From assembly GCA_030407005.1 (NCBI GenBank), contig JAUDYN010000002.1, positions 1,674,001 to 1,738,000 of the forward strand: a DNA stretch of 64,000 nt, read 5' to 3'. This document shows positions 1 through 12,500 of this stretch, piece by piece. Position 1 is the stretch's first letter; each line of letters starts with the position of its first letter. The DNA is from Desarmillaria ectypa (Eukaryota; Basidiomycota; Agaricomycetes; Agaricales; Physalacriaceae). The notes beneath the pieces are model-generated. The model did no database searches. It had not been told where the DNA came from and worked only from the letters and a program-made list of their open reading frames with translations. Position numbers and translations under genes: made by a program.

Positions 1-1595
1 TTTTCCACCTTATGATTGACACATTCTATTTATCTGTTAGTCTGAGGATAGAATGCCATAGAGGTATTTTCCTTGATTTGGAGCATATTATATAAGTCCA
101 CTAGAAACTTAGATACAAACTGTGATCTATGGTCAGATATGACAGTTATAGGCATGCTGTATTTGGCATATATCTTGTCTTATAGAATGTGAGCCCATTC
201 TTTAGATAAGAGTTTAGTACTGCAGACAATAGAAATTATTGCCTTAAAGAATCAGTTGATAATGACTAGGATAGCATTATGGCAATTGAAAATAGAGAGT
301 CTGGTAACTATATAGACTGAGATGTGAGTTCATGGTTCTGAGGATACTTTATTAGAGTGAAGTGGTGCTTATTTGGCTTAGATGCTTGACTTGGTTCTTG
401 CATAAGTCTTGCATGCTCATATGTATATTTTGACATCCTTCTTAAGCTTTGGCCACCAATAGTCCCTTAGGACTAGCTCCTTTGTTTTTTCCACTCCTGG
501 ATGTCTAGCTGTGATATGATCATAATAGTGAGCAATAATTTCTCCTCATACAGTGTGATCTCTGAGAACATAGATCTTTTGATCATAATAGAGTAGGCCA
601 TCTTTCTCCTGGATTCTCTTTTTATGGTTGAGCAAGATAGCAATTCCTTGATCCTATTTCTATTGATCTTAGATCATGCTCTTAATGTGTTCATAGGCTT
701 CTTCTACTGTGAGCATGATCATAGCATTGAAGAACTCAGCTTTTAAGATGATGACTTTCTTGTTATTATCTTTACCTTGTTTATAATCCACTCTTTGACT
801 AAGAAAATCTGCTTTTTTGTTAGCAGTACCAGGTTTGTGATGTAGAGTGAAATGATACTCAGCAAGTTCAGTCACCTATCATGCTTATCAGTGATTGAGT
901 TTTTGAGGCTTTTGAAAGTACTGTAAATTTTAATGATTGATCTAGATTTCAAAATCTATAGCATTCATGAGATAATGTCTCCATTCATCCAGAGCAAGCA
1001 AAATTGTGACCAGCTTCTTATCATATATTTCATAGTTGCACTCAGTGAAAGTCAGTGCTTTGGATAAAAATATGACTGGCCTCCATTTTCTATCTTGTTC
1101 CTGACTCAAAACAGCATCAATTACCCCTCACTAGAACACTTTCATGCAGAATTGACCTTTCTCTATCAGAATGGCTAGAATTATATTCATGGCCAATTGA
1201 GCTTTAAGTCACTGGAATACAACTTGTTGTGTAGTCTTCCATGTCCATTGTTCCTTGCCAGTAAGGTGTGTCATTAAGCAGACAATATTGTTATATCCTT
1301 TGATAAAGCAGCAATAGAAGTTCATGAATCTTAAGAAGAATTGCAGCTCCTGTTTTTTAGTGAGGACTGGCCACTCCATGATACCAGCAACCTTGACTGG
1401 GTCTATGCAAATAGATCCTTTGCTAATAATGACCCTCAGGTATTCAGTTTCAAATACCTTAAATTCATATTTCTTGGCTTTTAGGAACAACTTGTGTTTT
1501 CAAAGCAGTTCTAAGACTTGATAAATGAGGGATAGACAGTGACCTTTCCAATGGCAATGAGATCTTTAAAGATATCATTCATCATCCACTGTGAA
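1..1595 (-). pseudogene. E1: family-B Gypsy pol fragment (integrase, RNase H, part of RT)
   Basis: Minus-strand remnant of a Ty3/Gypsy polyprotein that continues past the left edge of the window. Reading right to left, it holds the end of RT (FQWMMND-like box near 1580, then the YLGVIIS-like segment near 1440), RNase H (to about 660, ending in a LHHKPGTANKKADFLSQ segment) and integrase (1 to about 560). The wording matches E12 at 46.4-51.7 kb, so it belongs to the same family. The stretch that should carry YxDD and the following dozen residues is deleted near 1530, and many stops are present. RT is cut off at about 1595 by an unrelated LTR fragment. Family placement is clear; the exact ends are approximate. 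Confidence 0.85.
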
Positions 1596-1757
1596 AGAAT
1601 ATTGAGTCCCACTCTTTCACTCTCCTCTACTATCAGAAGCAGATTCATATCAATCTAAAGTGGGTGGTTCTTGCACCTTCTCATGTAGTCACTGTATACA
1701 AAAGATCTTGCAAAAGCAAACTGTAATTCTCTCACTAGAGAGTTTGCCAACCTTATA
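1596..1757 (-). repeat. LTR fragment, type C (minus orientation)
   Basis: About 160 bp that match the reverse complement of 40434-40600 over their whole length. In the other copy the sequence begins TGTAAGACTGGC, with TG as expected for an LTR end. The LTR nature is inferred from that terminus and from its position between retroelement pieces. Its orientation is opposite to the family-C coding region that follows, so it is probably not that element's own LTR. Confidence 0.55.
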
Positions 1758-4155
1758 CTGCTCCAGTATATATATCATATGCATCCCAAGCAATGCTGCC
1801 ACCTTATCCTATGCAAAGTCAGCAAGCAGCATCTACTCTAGCTTATGGACAATATCCAGTAGCACCTGAGGGAAGCATAGCAAAAATGATAGATACCTTA
1901 CAACAGGTGTCCACTATGGGTCTGCCACTTAATTTCTATAATTTATATGAGTATTCACTATCTGGACAGGCAAGTCCTACAATGCCAGGTCAAGCTGCTG
2001 CACTAGCCACTCCATACCAAGCTGCTCTCTCTGTTAAAACAGAGTCTATAGAAGAAAGATTACTGGCCACTATCCAGAAACTTGTAGACAAAGGAGGAGC
2101 CAGCAGCAATAACAGGAAATGCAGATATGATAGATGCAATGCAGGTTATAGAGATTGCACTGCCAGGAAAGCAAATACTGAAAGTGGTCTCATTAAGTGG
2201 AACTACAACAAGCAGAGGCTAACTATACCAGATAGTTCTGATTTATCCAAGAAGTCAGGATTACTCAAGGCACAGATTGACAAATAGTATGAAGAGCATA
2301 AGAAATCTGCTTCCATCAATATAATATTCATGCAAGCTATAGAAACTGCTGGAATTGTATATTCATGAGAATATGAGCAAAAGATAGATAATATCATGAA
2401 CTATTCAATGATCATGCTATCACAGATAACAAGCTTGTATGAGAAGTATGCAGAAATTCAAATCACTCAACTTATGGCTTGTGTAGCAGATCAGCAAGAT
2501 GAAGAGGAGGAGGAGGAGGACCCCATCATCAAAATCCTTGAACAGATCCTTCAGGAGTGGGTCAAAGCAAAGAAAGATGCTAAAGTACAGGAAAGAAAAT
2601 AAAGACAATCATTCAAGGTCAAAGTTGTAATACTATCTGCCAAAGAAAATCAGCCATCCACTCTAATGCCAGCTCAACTTGAGCTATTAGCTGAGGGAAA
2701 TGTGAAGATGCAGGAGCCACTCACTAAAGCTAAAGAACAGCAAGCAGAAATGAAGAAGGATTCATGTCAATATAAGCATGCAGCTCCCATCCTCCAGTCT
2801 GGTACAATGGATGAACTCTATAACAGAATACTGGACTCTAAACTCAAAGTATCTATTAAGAAGTTATGTGGAGAGAGTCTAACAATATGCTACAAGCTGA
2901 AAGAAGTCCTTACCAACCATAAAGTATCTATAAAGGCACTGGGGCAGCTGCTGTTGGGCAAGATTTGCTGGACATGATGACTTTATAAAAGGGATAACAC
3001 ATGCATATAGTTGTAGCAGATAAAGTGGCCAGGTTATGAGCCTTAACTCTGGTCATTAATAGCCTGCATAAAGTGAAAGCAGTACTAGATGAAGGCTCTC
3101 AAGTGGTAGCTATGTTCATAGAAGTTTGGGAAAAATGCAGACTGCTATTGGACCCATCTGTCAAGATCTCTCTAACTAGTCCCAACAGCAAGACAGAATA
3201 GTCTCTGAGCTTATGCAGAGATATACTCTTCAACTTCAAAGAGTTAGAAGTCCATCTTCAAATACATGTTGTGGAATATGCTGCATATAATGTTCTTCTG
3301 GGACAACTCTTCAGTATCCTATGTGAATTGAAGATCAATAATAGGGCCAATGGTGACCAGATCCTAACATTTTAAAACCTAAACACAGGGTTAGAAGTTG
3401 TTATACTAATGCATAAGAAAGGTTGCCTGCTCTTTTTATGGACTAGAGGATATTTGAGTTTGAATCTGCACATGTACAAGCTGCATCTATCCTATGACAC
3501 ATATAAAAATTTTCCTTAAGTGAAGACCTTTTCTCTAAATGATGAGAATTGAGACTCTCCATTATAGTTGAAAATTTACTATTAGATTACTCATATTAGA
3601 CACATTCACTCTCAACAGCAGCTAATAGCTCAACCAATCACATAGATATTATATTTATTTCTGGATATGCTATACCTGTATTTGCTATAACAAATAATTA
3701 AGTGCAGCACATGAATGGTCTTGATCAGTTCTAGCCTTATATTAGTAATGCTAAGAAGATAGCCTGTCATCAACTCAATACTCCTCTGGTCACCAAAACT
3801 GACTTTATTTCTGCTCAAGCAGATTGTGCTGTAGCAGATAACAGCCTTCTCAATTCTATCAACCCCACTTAGTTTCATTTCATGTCAGTTCTCCAGTATA
3901 TTGATCAATCTCATGAGCTCTTATTCATGTACTTATTTAGAGTGGACAGTATGCACAGTGGACCTTCTTTCTTCAAACCTACTAGCATATTTACTCTAAG
4001 CTCAAGAAGAAGAAATATAAGAAGGTCAAAAACTATGTAAAACCTGTATCTACAATGCTGCTTGAAGAGTTTCAAATCATACAAGAGATCACTGAAGACT
4101 CACTAATAAATATTCCAATCTCATCTACCAATCCACTTATGGTATGCATTATAAT
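1758..4155 (+). pseudogene. Family-C Gypsy element: gag, zinc knuckle, aspartic protease and linker
   Basis: Decayed plus-strand gag-protease of a Gypsy family distinct from the chromoviruses in the rest of the window. In order: a Q/P-rich N-terminus (1793-2080); a decayed zinc knuckle near 2125-2170 with the spaced cysteines still visible but the His position Tyr; an acidic Glu run (2507-2521); a heptad-like basic/acidic region (2666-2970); and a retroviral-type protease at about 3040-3375. The protease has AVLDEGSQVVAM (DEGS in place of DSG/DTG) and AAYNVLLGQLFSIL as the second-half box. This DxGSQ plus YxxLLG layout is one I associate with Gypsy polyproteins of Agaricomycetes. A linker (KKVKNYVKPVS-like, about 4010-4110) follows, and the element stops before any RT. 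Several frameshifts and stops are present. Confidence 0.7.
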
Positions 4156-5035
4156 CTGATTGAACACCTGCAATTGTTAGGATAGATAAGGGATCCATAG
4201 CTAAGGCATAATGTAGAAGCTAATGTCATTTTTTGGGGCCTGTGATGGCTGCTCTCTCTTTACCTTGTCAAAGCAGTTTGAGTGAGTAGGTTGGGCAGGT
4301 GAGAGGTTGATACTATTGGATACCCAACTGGGACAGCTGTGACTGTATTCTATAGGGGAAAATGAGAAAACATGAGGATAGAATAGATGAAAAGGCTTAC
4401 ACAAAATCAAATTGTCTTCCTGACCCATTGTATATGGGCAGAGCCCCAGCTGTCTGTCTTATACATAGTATCTGCTTTCAGCATGCTATATATAGTGGAT
4501 GTGTGGGCAGGTATCCATATTGCTGGTATGTCTTTAGTTGGTTTAAAGGAGAAGTGGATGATATTATGAAAGATGGATATTGTTCAGAGGACAAAGTGGC
4601 AAAGAGAGTGAAAAAGAAATGCAGGTGCTATCTTCAAGAATGTATTCACTTTATAGGATCCCAAGCCATACATATGATAGTAGCAGAATATTCACAGAAG
4701 TGGATCTGTTGTTGGTTGTCCTATCCTGTCTGATATTTTGCCTTTCTAGAATATTTCTGATGGTTATGTGTCTTATGCCTGTTCTCACCCCATGACCATA
4801 ATTTTACTATTCACAGGATATAAAATACCTGAAGTGATATATTTTTTTTCATCACTCTCAACTCTGGTGTTTTAGTGTTCTTTCTTAGTTCAAAACAGTT
4901 GTACATGCATGCATGTATATACACCTGCTCACTTAGAAAATTTCAAAATCATTAAAGAAAGATGTCTTGGCCAAGTGTATTATGTCCATGGCCTGCTGTA
5001 CATATTTTAAAATGAAGGATACTCTAATTCACCAA
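4156..5035. other. Unassigned sequence between retroelement fragments
   Basis: I recognise no domain here. The longest open stretch is 4362-4733 (+, 123 codons, Cys-rich, no motif I know). It has no recognisable neighbour of the same origin and lies among broken elements, so I do not call it a gene. Near 4800-4900 there is an AT-rich, ATG/TGCA-rich stretch. It could be the decayed RT side of the family-C element or a non-coding part of an LTR. Confidence 0.3.
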
Positions 5036-5283
5036 GATCTAGTATCCTGACTTAGGCATTTATACCCAGGCCTAGTTTGCTAGTGATAGAACTTCATGAG
5101 ATCTGTGTATTCTACTCCTGGTTTTAATGTGCTAGTAGCATCCTTCATTTGCTAGTGGCTGTATTTAGTCCTGCTAGCATTTGAGTTACTAGTCTGGACA
5201 GCTGGTAGATTTAACCCACCAATGGTATCATGTCTAAGTCCTGGCTCTCTCAGTTGCTTACTGCTTGGCTGTCTTTTTTTTTG
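5036..5283 (-). repeat. S element fragment (LTR-like, minus orientation)
   Basis: This matches positions about 61370-61600 of the minus-orientation S copy, including the CTAG-rich core (repeated ctagt/ctagc words). Both ends are missing. It joins family-B integrase at about 5284. Confidence 0.75.
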
Positions 5284-6574
5284 TTATACTGGATCTTTAT
5301 TTGTTCCATAGCTTTCTATAGGGTGGTCTTAATCTCTTTATGAATACATTTCATGGTGTCTTTAAACAATTCTAATGTCAGAGTGTGAAAGGAAGAGTGA
5401 GTGTTTAAGTCAGAGGTGACTTGAGGATTTCTTCTATAGTTAACCTGAAAAAAGCTTTTGCATATAGCAGAGTGTACTTGGCTGTTATGCTGAAAGGCTG
5501 CAAGTGATAGCCATTTGGCCCAGTCAGTCTGTTAATGATTGATAAATATCTGAAGATACTTTTCCACTTCTTGATTGACTCATTCTGTCTGTCTATCTAT
5601 CTGAGAATAAAATGCCATGAAGGTATTCTCTTTGATTTGGAGCATGTTGTACAAGTCTGTGAGGAATTTAGATGCAAATTGTGGTCCTTGGTTGGATATA
5701 ATAGTTACTAGCATGCCATGCTTGGCATATACTTCATTGCATAGAATTCTGGCTCATCCTTTAGATAAGAGTTCAGTGCTACAAGCAATTGGAATTATTT
5801 CTTTGAAAAGGCAGTCAACAATAACTAGGATAGTGTCATGACCATTTAAAAGAGGAAGTCAAATGACCATGTCAATCAAAATATGAGTTCATGTTTCTGA
5901 GGAAACCTCATTAGAGTGGAGTGGTGCACATTTAGCCTGAGTGCTTGACTTGATTCTTGCACAAGTCTCACATGCTCAGACATAGGTTTCAATGTTCTTT
6001 TTAAGCTTAAGCTACTAATAGTCTCTTAAAACTAATTCTTTCATCTTTTCTACTCCTAGATATTCTGCTATAATATGATTGTGACAGTAGGCTATGATTT
6101 CTCCTTAAACAGTGTGATCTCATAGAATGTAAATCTTTTGATCATAGTAGAGAAGACTTCTTCTAGATCCTCTTTTTATAATTAAGCAAAGTGGTGATCT
6201 CTTGATCTTATTTCTGATGATTGCAGGTCATACTTTTAATACACTCATGGGCTTTTTCTATGATTATAGCATTGAAGAATTTAGATGTGAGAATGATGAC
6301 TTTTTTATTGTTGTTTTTACTTTGTTCATAGTTCACTTAGTGACTGAGGAGGTTGGCCTTTTTGTTAGCAGTTCATGACTTATGGTGGAGTATGAAATGG
6401 TATTCTGCAAGCTCAGTAATCCATCACACTTGTTGGCAATTGAGTTTTTGTGGCTTTCTGAAATACTAGAGATTCTGATGATCTATTTAATTCTTGAAAT
6501 TGACAGCAGCACATATGAGGTAGTGTCTCTATTCATTGAGAGTGAGCATAATGACAAGTAGTTTGTTATGGCCC
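5284..6574 (-). pseudogene. E3: family-B Gypsy integrase and partial RNase H
   Basis: Minus-strand decayed pol of the same family as E12. The integrase C-terminal region starts at 5284 (a QIKIQYNKKK-like segment), the catalytic core lies about 5500-5900 (with the decayed partner of DRQTE.VNQE near 5560-5600), and the zinc-binding end reaches about 6100. RNase H runs from about 6160 to 6574, where it stops abruptly at the left end of the E4 LTR. E4 therefore appears to have been inserted into this RNase H. Stops occur throughout. No chromodomain is seen because the left side is replaced by an S fragment. Confidence 0.8.
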
Positions 6575-6958
6575 TGTCTAACATGTGACTTGGGACATAA
6601 GCTTCTCTCTGGGCTGCCTCACATTTGAACAATCACTCTTTAATAGAGAGGTTGGCTAGGTCTTTGGTTTTGTGTAATAGAAGGTATATGGATATAATTT
6701 AGTCAAAAGGTAAAGTATAATGGTGGAAACTACTCTACTTATATACTGAAAATATGGCATTATTAATAGATGAAACAGTATTGTCCATGAGAGAACAGTG
6801 TGTAAGTCGGATGGATCATGGATGAATAAGAGTAGACTGGAGTATGAATCATTAAGAAATGGGGTGGTTGTTGGTGAATACATCAATACTGTTTGGGATA
6901 AGATATGTGGTGTCATGGATATGATGAGATAAGATAAGATAATAGAAAAATCATAACA
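6575..6958 (-). mobile_element. 3' LTR of E4
   Basis: A 384-bp LTR in minus orientation. Its right edge is the shared boundary GAAAAATCATAACA followed by TTACCCCCTTGTTAA (the polypurine tract read from the other strand). It aligns along its length with the E9 and E13 LTRs. The 5' LTR and second target duplication are lost, because E4 is truncated in RT. Confidence 0.85.
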
Positions 6959-6973
6959 TTACCCCCTTGTTAA

Positions 6974-6992
6974 AGCAGTCATCCCAACAGCT
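6974..6992 (-). ncRNA. E4 pol-stop hairpin
   Basis: Sense strand AGCTGTTGGGATGACTGCT, immediately upstream of the polypurine tract. This is the decayed version of the 19-nt stem-loop (GGGAY-type loop) seen at the same place in eight elements here. Confidence 0.6.
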
Positions 6993-9404
6993 AAGGTTCT
7001 TCTTCAGAGGAGTCAAGTTGTGATAGGACTTGATCAATCTAGTACTGATCAATCAAGTTCTTCCATGTGGTCTCATCCAGATTGATGATCCATTTTTGAT
7101 ATCTATCCTTGCATTAGGCCAAGTATGCAACATCTCCATCATCAGAGTATTCATGATCGAGTATTTTGACCACTGCCTTGTCTTTGGTTATGATTTTTGG
7201 AATGTGTAAGGTGTGGTTTATGCTGGCCTTGTATTCTTTGATCGCTTCCATTGCATTTGTCATCTCTGTCTCTTGTACCCAAAAGTTGTGCTCTCTGGTC
7301 CAACCCTTCCATTTGACTAGGTAGTCAGTGACTTCCTTGGAGGGTTGTCCTCTTTTGGCACATACTCAATGAGTTTGTGAGTCTAGGATCTCTTTGACTT
7401 CATACTCTTCTTGACCATCGATGAGGTCTGGAGGAGGGGGAGGTGGTTGTTGCTGATTCGGGAATGAAGGCATGGTGTATGGAGTCAACAGTTTTTCATT
7501 GAATCAGGGGTGTATCTTCCAATAAGGTGGCAGTTTGAGCTTGTATGCTGCCATTCCTGCTTTTTTGATAATTTTGAATGGTCCTGTTCATTTATCATCA
7601 AGTTTTTTCTTTGGTCTGGGAAGATGAAGGTTGGTGGTGTCAAGCCAAACTTTGTTGCCAATTTGGTATTCTTGGGGTAATTGCTTCCTCTTATCATATT
7701 GCATCTTCATTTGTGCCACTGCTTTCTCTAAGGCATCATGAACTTCTTCATGGACTTTGGCCATCATTTCTGTGAATTCTATGGCTGTAGGATTGGTGAA
7801 ATTAGTCTTTTGGAAAGACTCAGAAATGAGTTGGGGATTTAGACCATATAAGATCATGAATGGACTTTTGCTAGTGGCAGCATGAATTCTGTTGTTATAT
7901 GCAAATTCTGTGAGGGGAAGCCATGCAGCCCAGTCTGTTTGGCGATGATTGACAAAGATGTGGAGGTATTTTTCAACCTCTTGATTGACTTGCTCCATCT
8001 ATCCATCCATCTGTGGGTGATACACAGTTGATGTGTTTTGCATGATGTTCAGCATCCAGTATAATTCCTTCATGAAGGAGGATATGAACTGAGGTTCTTG
8101 GTCCAAAATGACCACTTGTGGCATTCCATGCTTTGCATATACTTGATTTTGAAGTATATGGGCCCATCCTTCTGCGGACAATTCTTTGTGACATGGGACA
8201 AGAATGATGTTCTTGGAAAAGCAGTCTACAATGACCAGTAGAGCATCAAATCCTTCTGATTCCAGAAGACCTGTAATCATATCTACTGAGATATGAGTCC
8301 AGGGGATGTCTGAGATTGCATTAGGATTGAGAGGAGCAGCTTTTGCTTGTGTATCACTCTTTGTTCTTTGGCAGGTTTCACATCCTTTGATGTAGGATTC
8401 AATGTCTTTCTTCATTTTTGGCCACCAATATTCTCGTAGGATGAGTTCCTTGGTTTTGGCAATTCCTGGATATCTGGCAGTGATATGATCATGATATTGT
8501 GCAATGATCTCACCACATAGGGATATGTCTTTGGGAATGTAGATATGCCCATCATACCACAATACTTCATTTTCCTGAGTGATTCCTCATTTGTGGTTCA
8601 GGGATTTTTCAATCCCTTGATCCCATTGTTCTTTTTGTCAAGTTGCATCTCTTATATGCATAACTCGTTCTTCAGTTGTGGGCAGTATTAATGCCTGGAG
8701 ATGTTCAGGGGAAAGAACAATCACATCTTGATTGTCTTCTTTCCCCTGATCATGATCATTTCTTCGACTAAGAAGATCAGCCTTCTTGTTAGTGATTCCT
8801 GCTTTATGTTGAAGGACAAAGTGGTATTTGGCTAATTCGGTGACCCACCAGGCTTGTCAGCAGTTCAGCTTCTGGGGTTTTCAGAAATACTGAAGATTTT
8901 GATGGTCCATCTAAATTTCAATCATTTCTTTTGCACCCATCAGGTAATGGCACTATTCCTCTAGTGCTAGCATGATAGCTAGCAACTCCTTGTCATAGAT
9001 CTCATAGTTGCATTCAGTGACTGTTAACACTTTAGACATGAAGGCAATAGGCCTTCATTTGCTGTTCTGTTCTTGGCTAAGAACAGTGCCAATAGCTCCA
9101 TCACTAGCATCTGCTTCTACTCAGAATTTTCCTTTGTCTGAGGGGATTGTTAGAACAACATTGGTGGTCATCAACTTTTTGAGTTGAGTAAATGCTTGTT
9201 CTTGTTCTGATCCCCACATCCAGTCTACCTTCCTGGTTAACTGGGTAAGGGGTCATACAATCTTGGAATAGTCGCAAATGAATTTCTGATAGAAATTCAT
9301 GAATCTTAAGAAGGATTGGAGTTCCTTCTTCTTTGTCAGAATTGGCCATTCCATTATTCTGGTGATCTTGACTGGATCCATTCAGATTGTGTCTTCACTG
9401 ATTA
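6993..9404 (-). pseudogene. E4: chromovirus pol (RT fragment, RNase H, integrase, chromodomain)
   Basis: Minus-strand chromovirus pol. Reading from 9404 leftwards: a short RT C-terminal piece (9104-9400), RNase H (about 8600-9110, including the LQHKAGITNKKADLLS-like end), integrase (7588-8562) and a chromodomain region (about 7150-7400). The integrase keeps the H..H/C..C zinc motif (HDHITARYPG, then CETCQRTKSDTQAK) and VDMITGLLESEG with the first catalytic Asp. The second Asp box reads VILDQEPQFIS, with DQE where DRG is normal. The third box is interrupted by a stop just after HPQMDG. RT is truncated at 9404, where it joins an S element end. In-frame stops are mostly TGA where related copies have Arg. 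Confidence 0.9.
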
Positions 9405-9513
9405 TACTCAAATTCAATATTGGTGATTAAGTGTAGAGTAGTAAGAGGTTTAGTGTGATTGGTGTTCATTGCCATTCTCTAATTCTTGTCACTCACCATT
9501 ACTAAGCACATCA
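9405..9513 (+). repeat. S element 3'-end fragment
   Basis: The last about 109 bp of the S element, ending GCACATCA at 9513. It is followed by CCAT (9514-9517), the expected place and form of an S target duplication (CCGT decayed at CpG). The 5' part of S and the left flank are lost, so a minus-strand RT (E4) now sits directly next to a plus-strand pol linker (E5). Confidence 0.8.
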
Positions 9514-12500
9514 CCATTTAGGGAGCCAAGTCCAAACCCAGCTTTGCTAGGGCTATTGGGGGAAACAAGTGCCCACCAAGGCTGAACCTGAGGAACTGAG
9601 AATTCTCTGTCAACATCCAAGAATCCTCTATCAAGATGAGCATATCATCCTTCTGATCATGTGCACACTAGCTGGAGGAAAGGTGGCTACTCCTGGCCTG
9701 ACTCATTCTGAGCAAAGAGTGCAGATGATCCATTGGTGATGTCAGATATCAAATCCATGATGGAACCTGTATCTGATGACCATGTCAACAGCTGCGAGAA
9801 TGGCAGGGTCACCACCCTAACCACATTGGAAGCATAGGTGCAAGCCAAAGAACAGGAAGCTGCTAGCACCCAGGCAGTAAAAAGGGGGCATCCAAATCAG
9901 AAACTGAAAATTTGGCTGAGTCCAGCAATACCTCAGCCTAGCTCCATCAAGGAAAGTGCTAACCAGAGGTATGATAGTAAGCCTCCTGACTTGAAAGAAA
10001 AGGTATTGGTTGAGCTGTTGATGCTGACAGATCATGACTCTGACAATGCAGAACAAATGCTGACTTCACCAGTTAACATCCTCAGAGATCAGAGTGCAGC
10101 TATCTGTCACTCATCACTAGTAGCACTAACCACAGCTGAGAGACAGGAATCTGCTAGTGCTCAGGCAGTAAAGAGGGGGCATACTAGCAGAACCACCACC
10201 ATCATCGAAGTACCTGATGAAGAAGATGATATGACTTTCCAAATTTGGAAAGCATGACAAACCCAATCAAGTCCACTGACTCTAATGCCCAAAACCAACC
10301 ACCTGCCTAACAAGGGGGTACTGAACCTCAAAATCCTGCTAGTCCTGAGGGTACCTGATCACTTGTGGTATAAACCCTTCAGAGTTGACTGGACTCTCTG
10401 AACCATCTGTACTGCCAAGAACTTGGCAATCACCAAAGCAGCTCTTTCCACATGGGTACATCCCAAACAACTTGGAGAGATCACTGATGAGCTCACCATG
10501 AGCTTACAGACTGGAGAGAGTCAAGCTTGAGAATGGCTCTACAAACTCCACAAACCCATCTGGTATATCTGAGGAACCAAGAGTCTGGGATGGGACTTCT
10601 TGGTGGACATACAGTTGGTCCCTTGCACAGGGAAGAAAGCCTTGACCACCAAGGTGTTACTTGATAGTGGCTGCACCAGCAGCTCTATTAACAGGTCTTA
10701 TGTTCAACAACATGAACTAGACACTTGAAAGTCTGCCACCCCAATCCCAGTATACAATGCAGACAGAACTCATAACAAGGTGGGTGATATCACAGAGTTT
10801 ATAGAACTCTGAATGACTATTGGTGGTCATGTTGAATGAATTGACCTAGCAGTGACTGACTTAGGTTTCAAAACTGTCTATTTAGGTCACAATTGGCTTA
10901 AACATCATAATCTGATAATCAATTGGAAACTGGATCAATGATTTTTGCATGCTGTCAATGCATAAAAAATCCACTCCCACTCCTTGACTCAGATGACAAA
11001 GATAGGTGGGATGAAGAACTGGAGGATGGAGATACAATCCTTGCAGTCAACATGCAAGAAGAACTCATCCTTCAAGCCATCCATCATGCAAATGAATTAG
11101 CCATGACAGCTAATGCAGAAAAGCTGAAGAAAACTTTTGAGAAACTAGTACCTCCTCAATACTAAAGTTTTAGGAACTTATTCTCTAAAGACAGCTTCAA
11201 CAAACTTCTCTCTCAAAAACCCTAGGACCATGCCATTGAGCTAGTCCCAAATGTAAAATCCACCCTAGACTGCAAAGTCTACCTGCTCAACCAGAATGAA
11301 CAGGAGCAACTTGATAAGTTCTTAGATGAGAACTTAGATTCTGGATGAATTCATTCTTCCAAGTCCCCCTTTGCCTCACCCTTCTTCTTTGTCAAAAAGA
11401 AAGATGGTTCACTATAACCTGTTCAGGATTATCAAAAACTGAATGAAATGACTATCAAGAACCAATACCCTCTCTCTCTGATATCCAAACTTATAGACAA
11501 ATTATAAGGGGCAAAATATTTCTCCAAGCTTGATGTTCAATGGGGATACAATAATGTGCACATCCACAATGGAGATGAAGAAAAGGCTGCTTTTCAAACC
11601 AATTAAGGACTCTTTGAGCCCACAGTAATATTCTTTGGTCTTACAAATTCACCAGCCACTTTTCAGTGGATGATGAATGATATATTCAAAGACCTAATTG
11701 TGGGAGGAAAAGTCACCATATATCTGGATGATATTCTCATTTTCACCAGGTTAAACAAATATCAACAGGTCATATGGCAAGTTCTCTAATGTCTACAAGA
11801 AAATAAATTATTTCTCAAAGTGGAGAAATGTGAGTTTGAAGTACTTGAAACCAAATACTTGGGAGTTATCATTAGTAAAGATGCCATCTGCATGGACCCA
11901 GTCAAAATAGTGAGAATCATGGAATAGCCAACCCCGACCATGAAAAAGGAACTTCAATCATTTCTCAGATTCACTAATTTCTACTGAAAATTCATCTGTC
12001 ATTATTCCAAAATTGTTTGACCTCTCATGCAGCTCACAGGAAAAGCCAAATGGAGTTGGGGAGTAGAGCAAGAACAAGCATTTGCTCAGTTAAAACTCCT
12101 GATGACCACAAACATCATCCTGATGATTCCTTCAGATGAGGGAAAATTCCGAGTAGAGGCTGACTCCAGTGATGGAGCTATTAGCACTATTCTAAGCCAG
12201 AAACAAAATGGGAAATGGAGGCCTGTCACCTTCATGTCCAAAGCATTAACTGCCACTGAACGCAACTATGAAATCTATGATAAGGAGTTGTTGGCAATAA
12301 TGCTTGTCCTAGAAGAATGGCGCCATTATCTAATGGGTGCCAAAGAAGAAATTGAGATCTGGACAGATCATCAGAACCTTCAATACTTCTGGAAACTACA
12401 GAAACTGAACCATTGACAAACTTGATGGGTTACAGAATTGGCAGAATATCATTTTATTCTCCAACACAAGGCAGGAGTCATAAACAAAAAGACTGACTTA

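Noticed and set aside
4362..4733. A 123-codon frame as a small host protein
   Set aside because: No motif, no homologue in the window, odd composition, and placed among decayed elements. Kept only as unassigned sequence.
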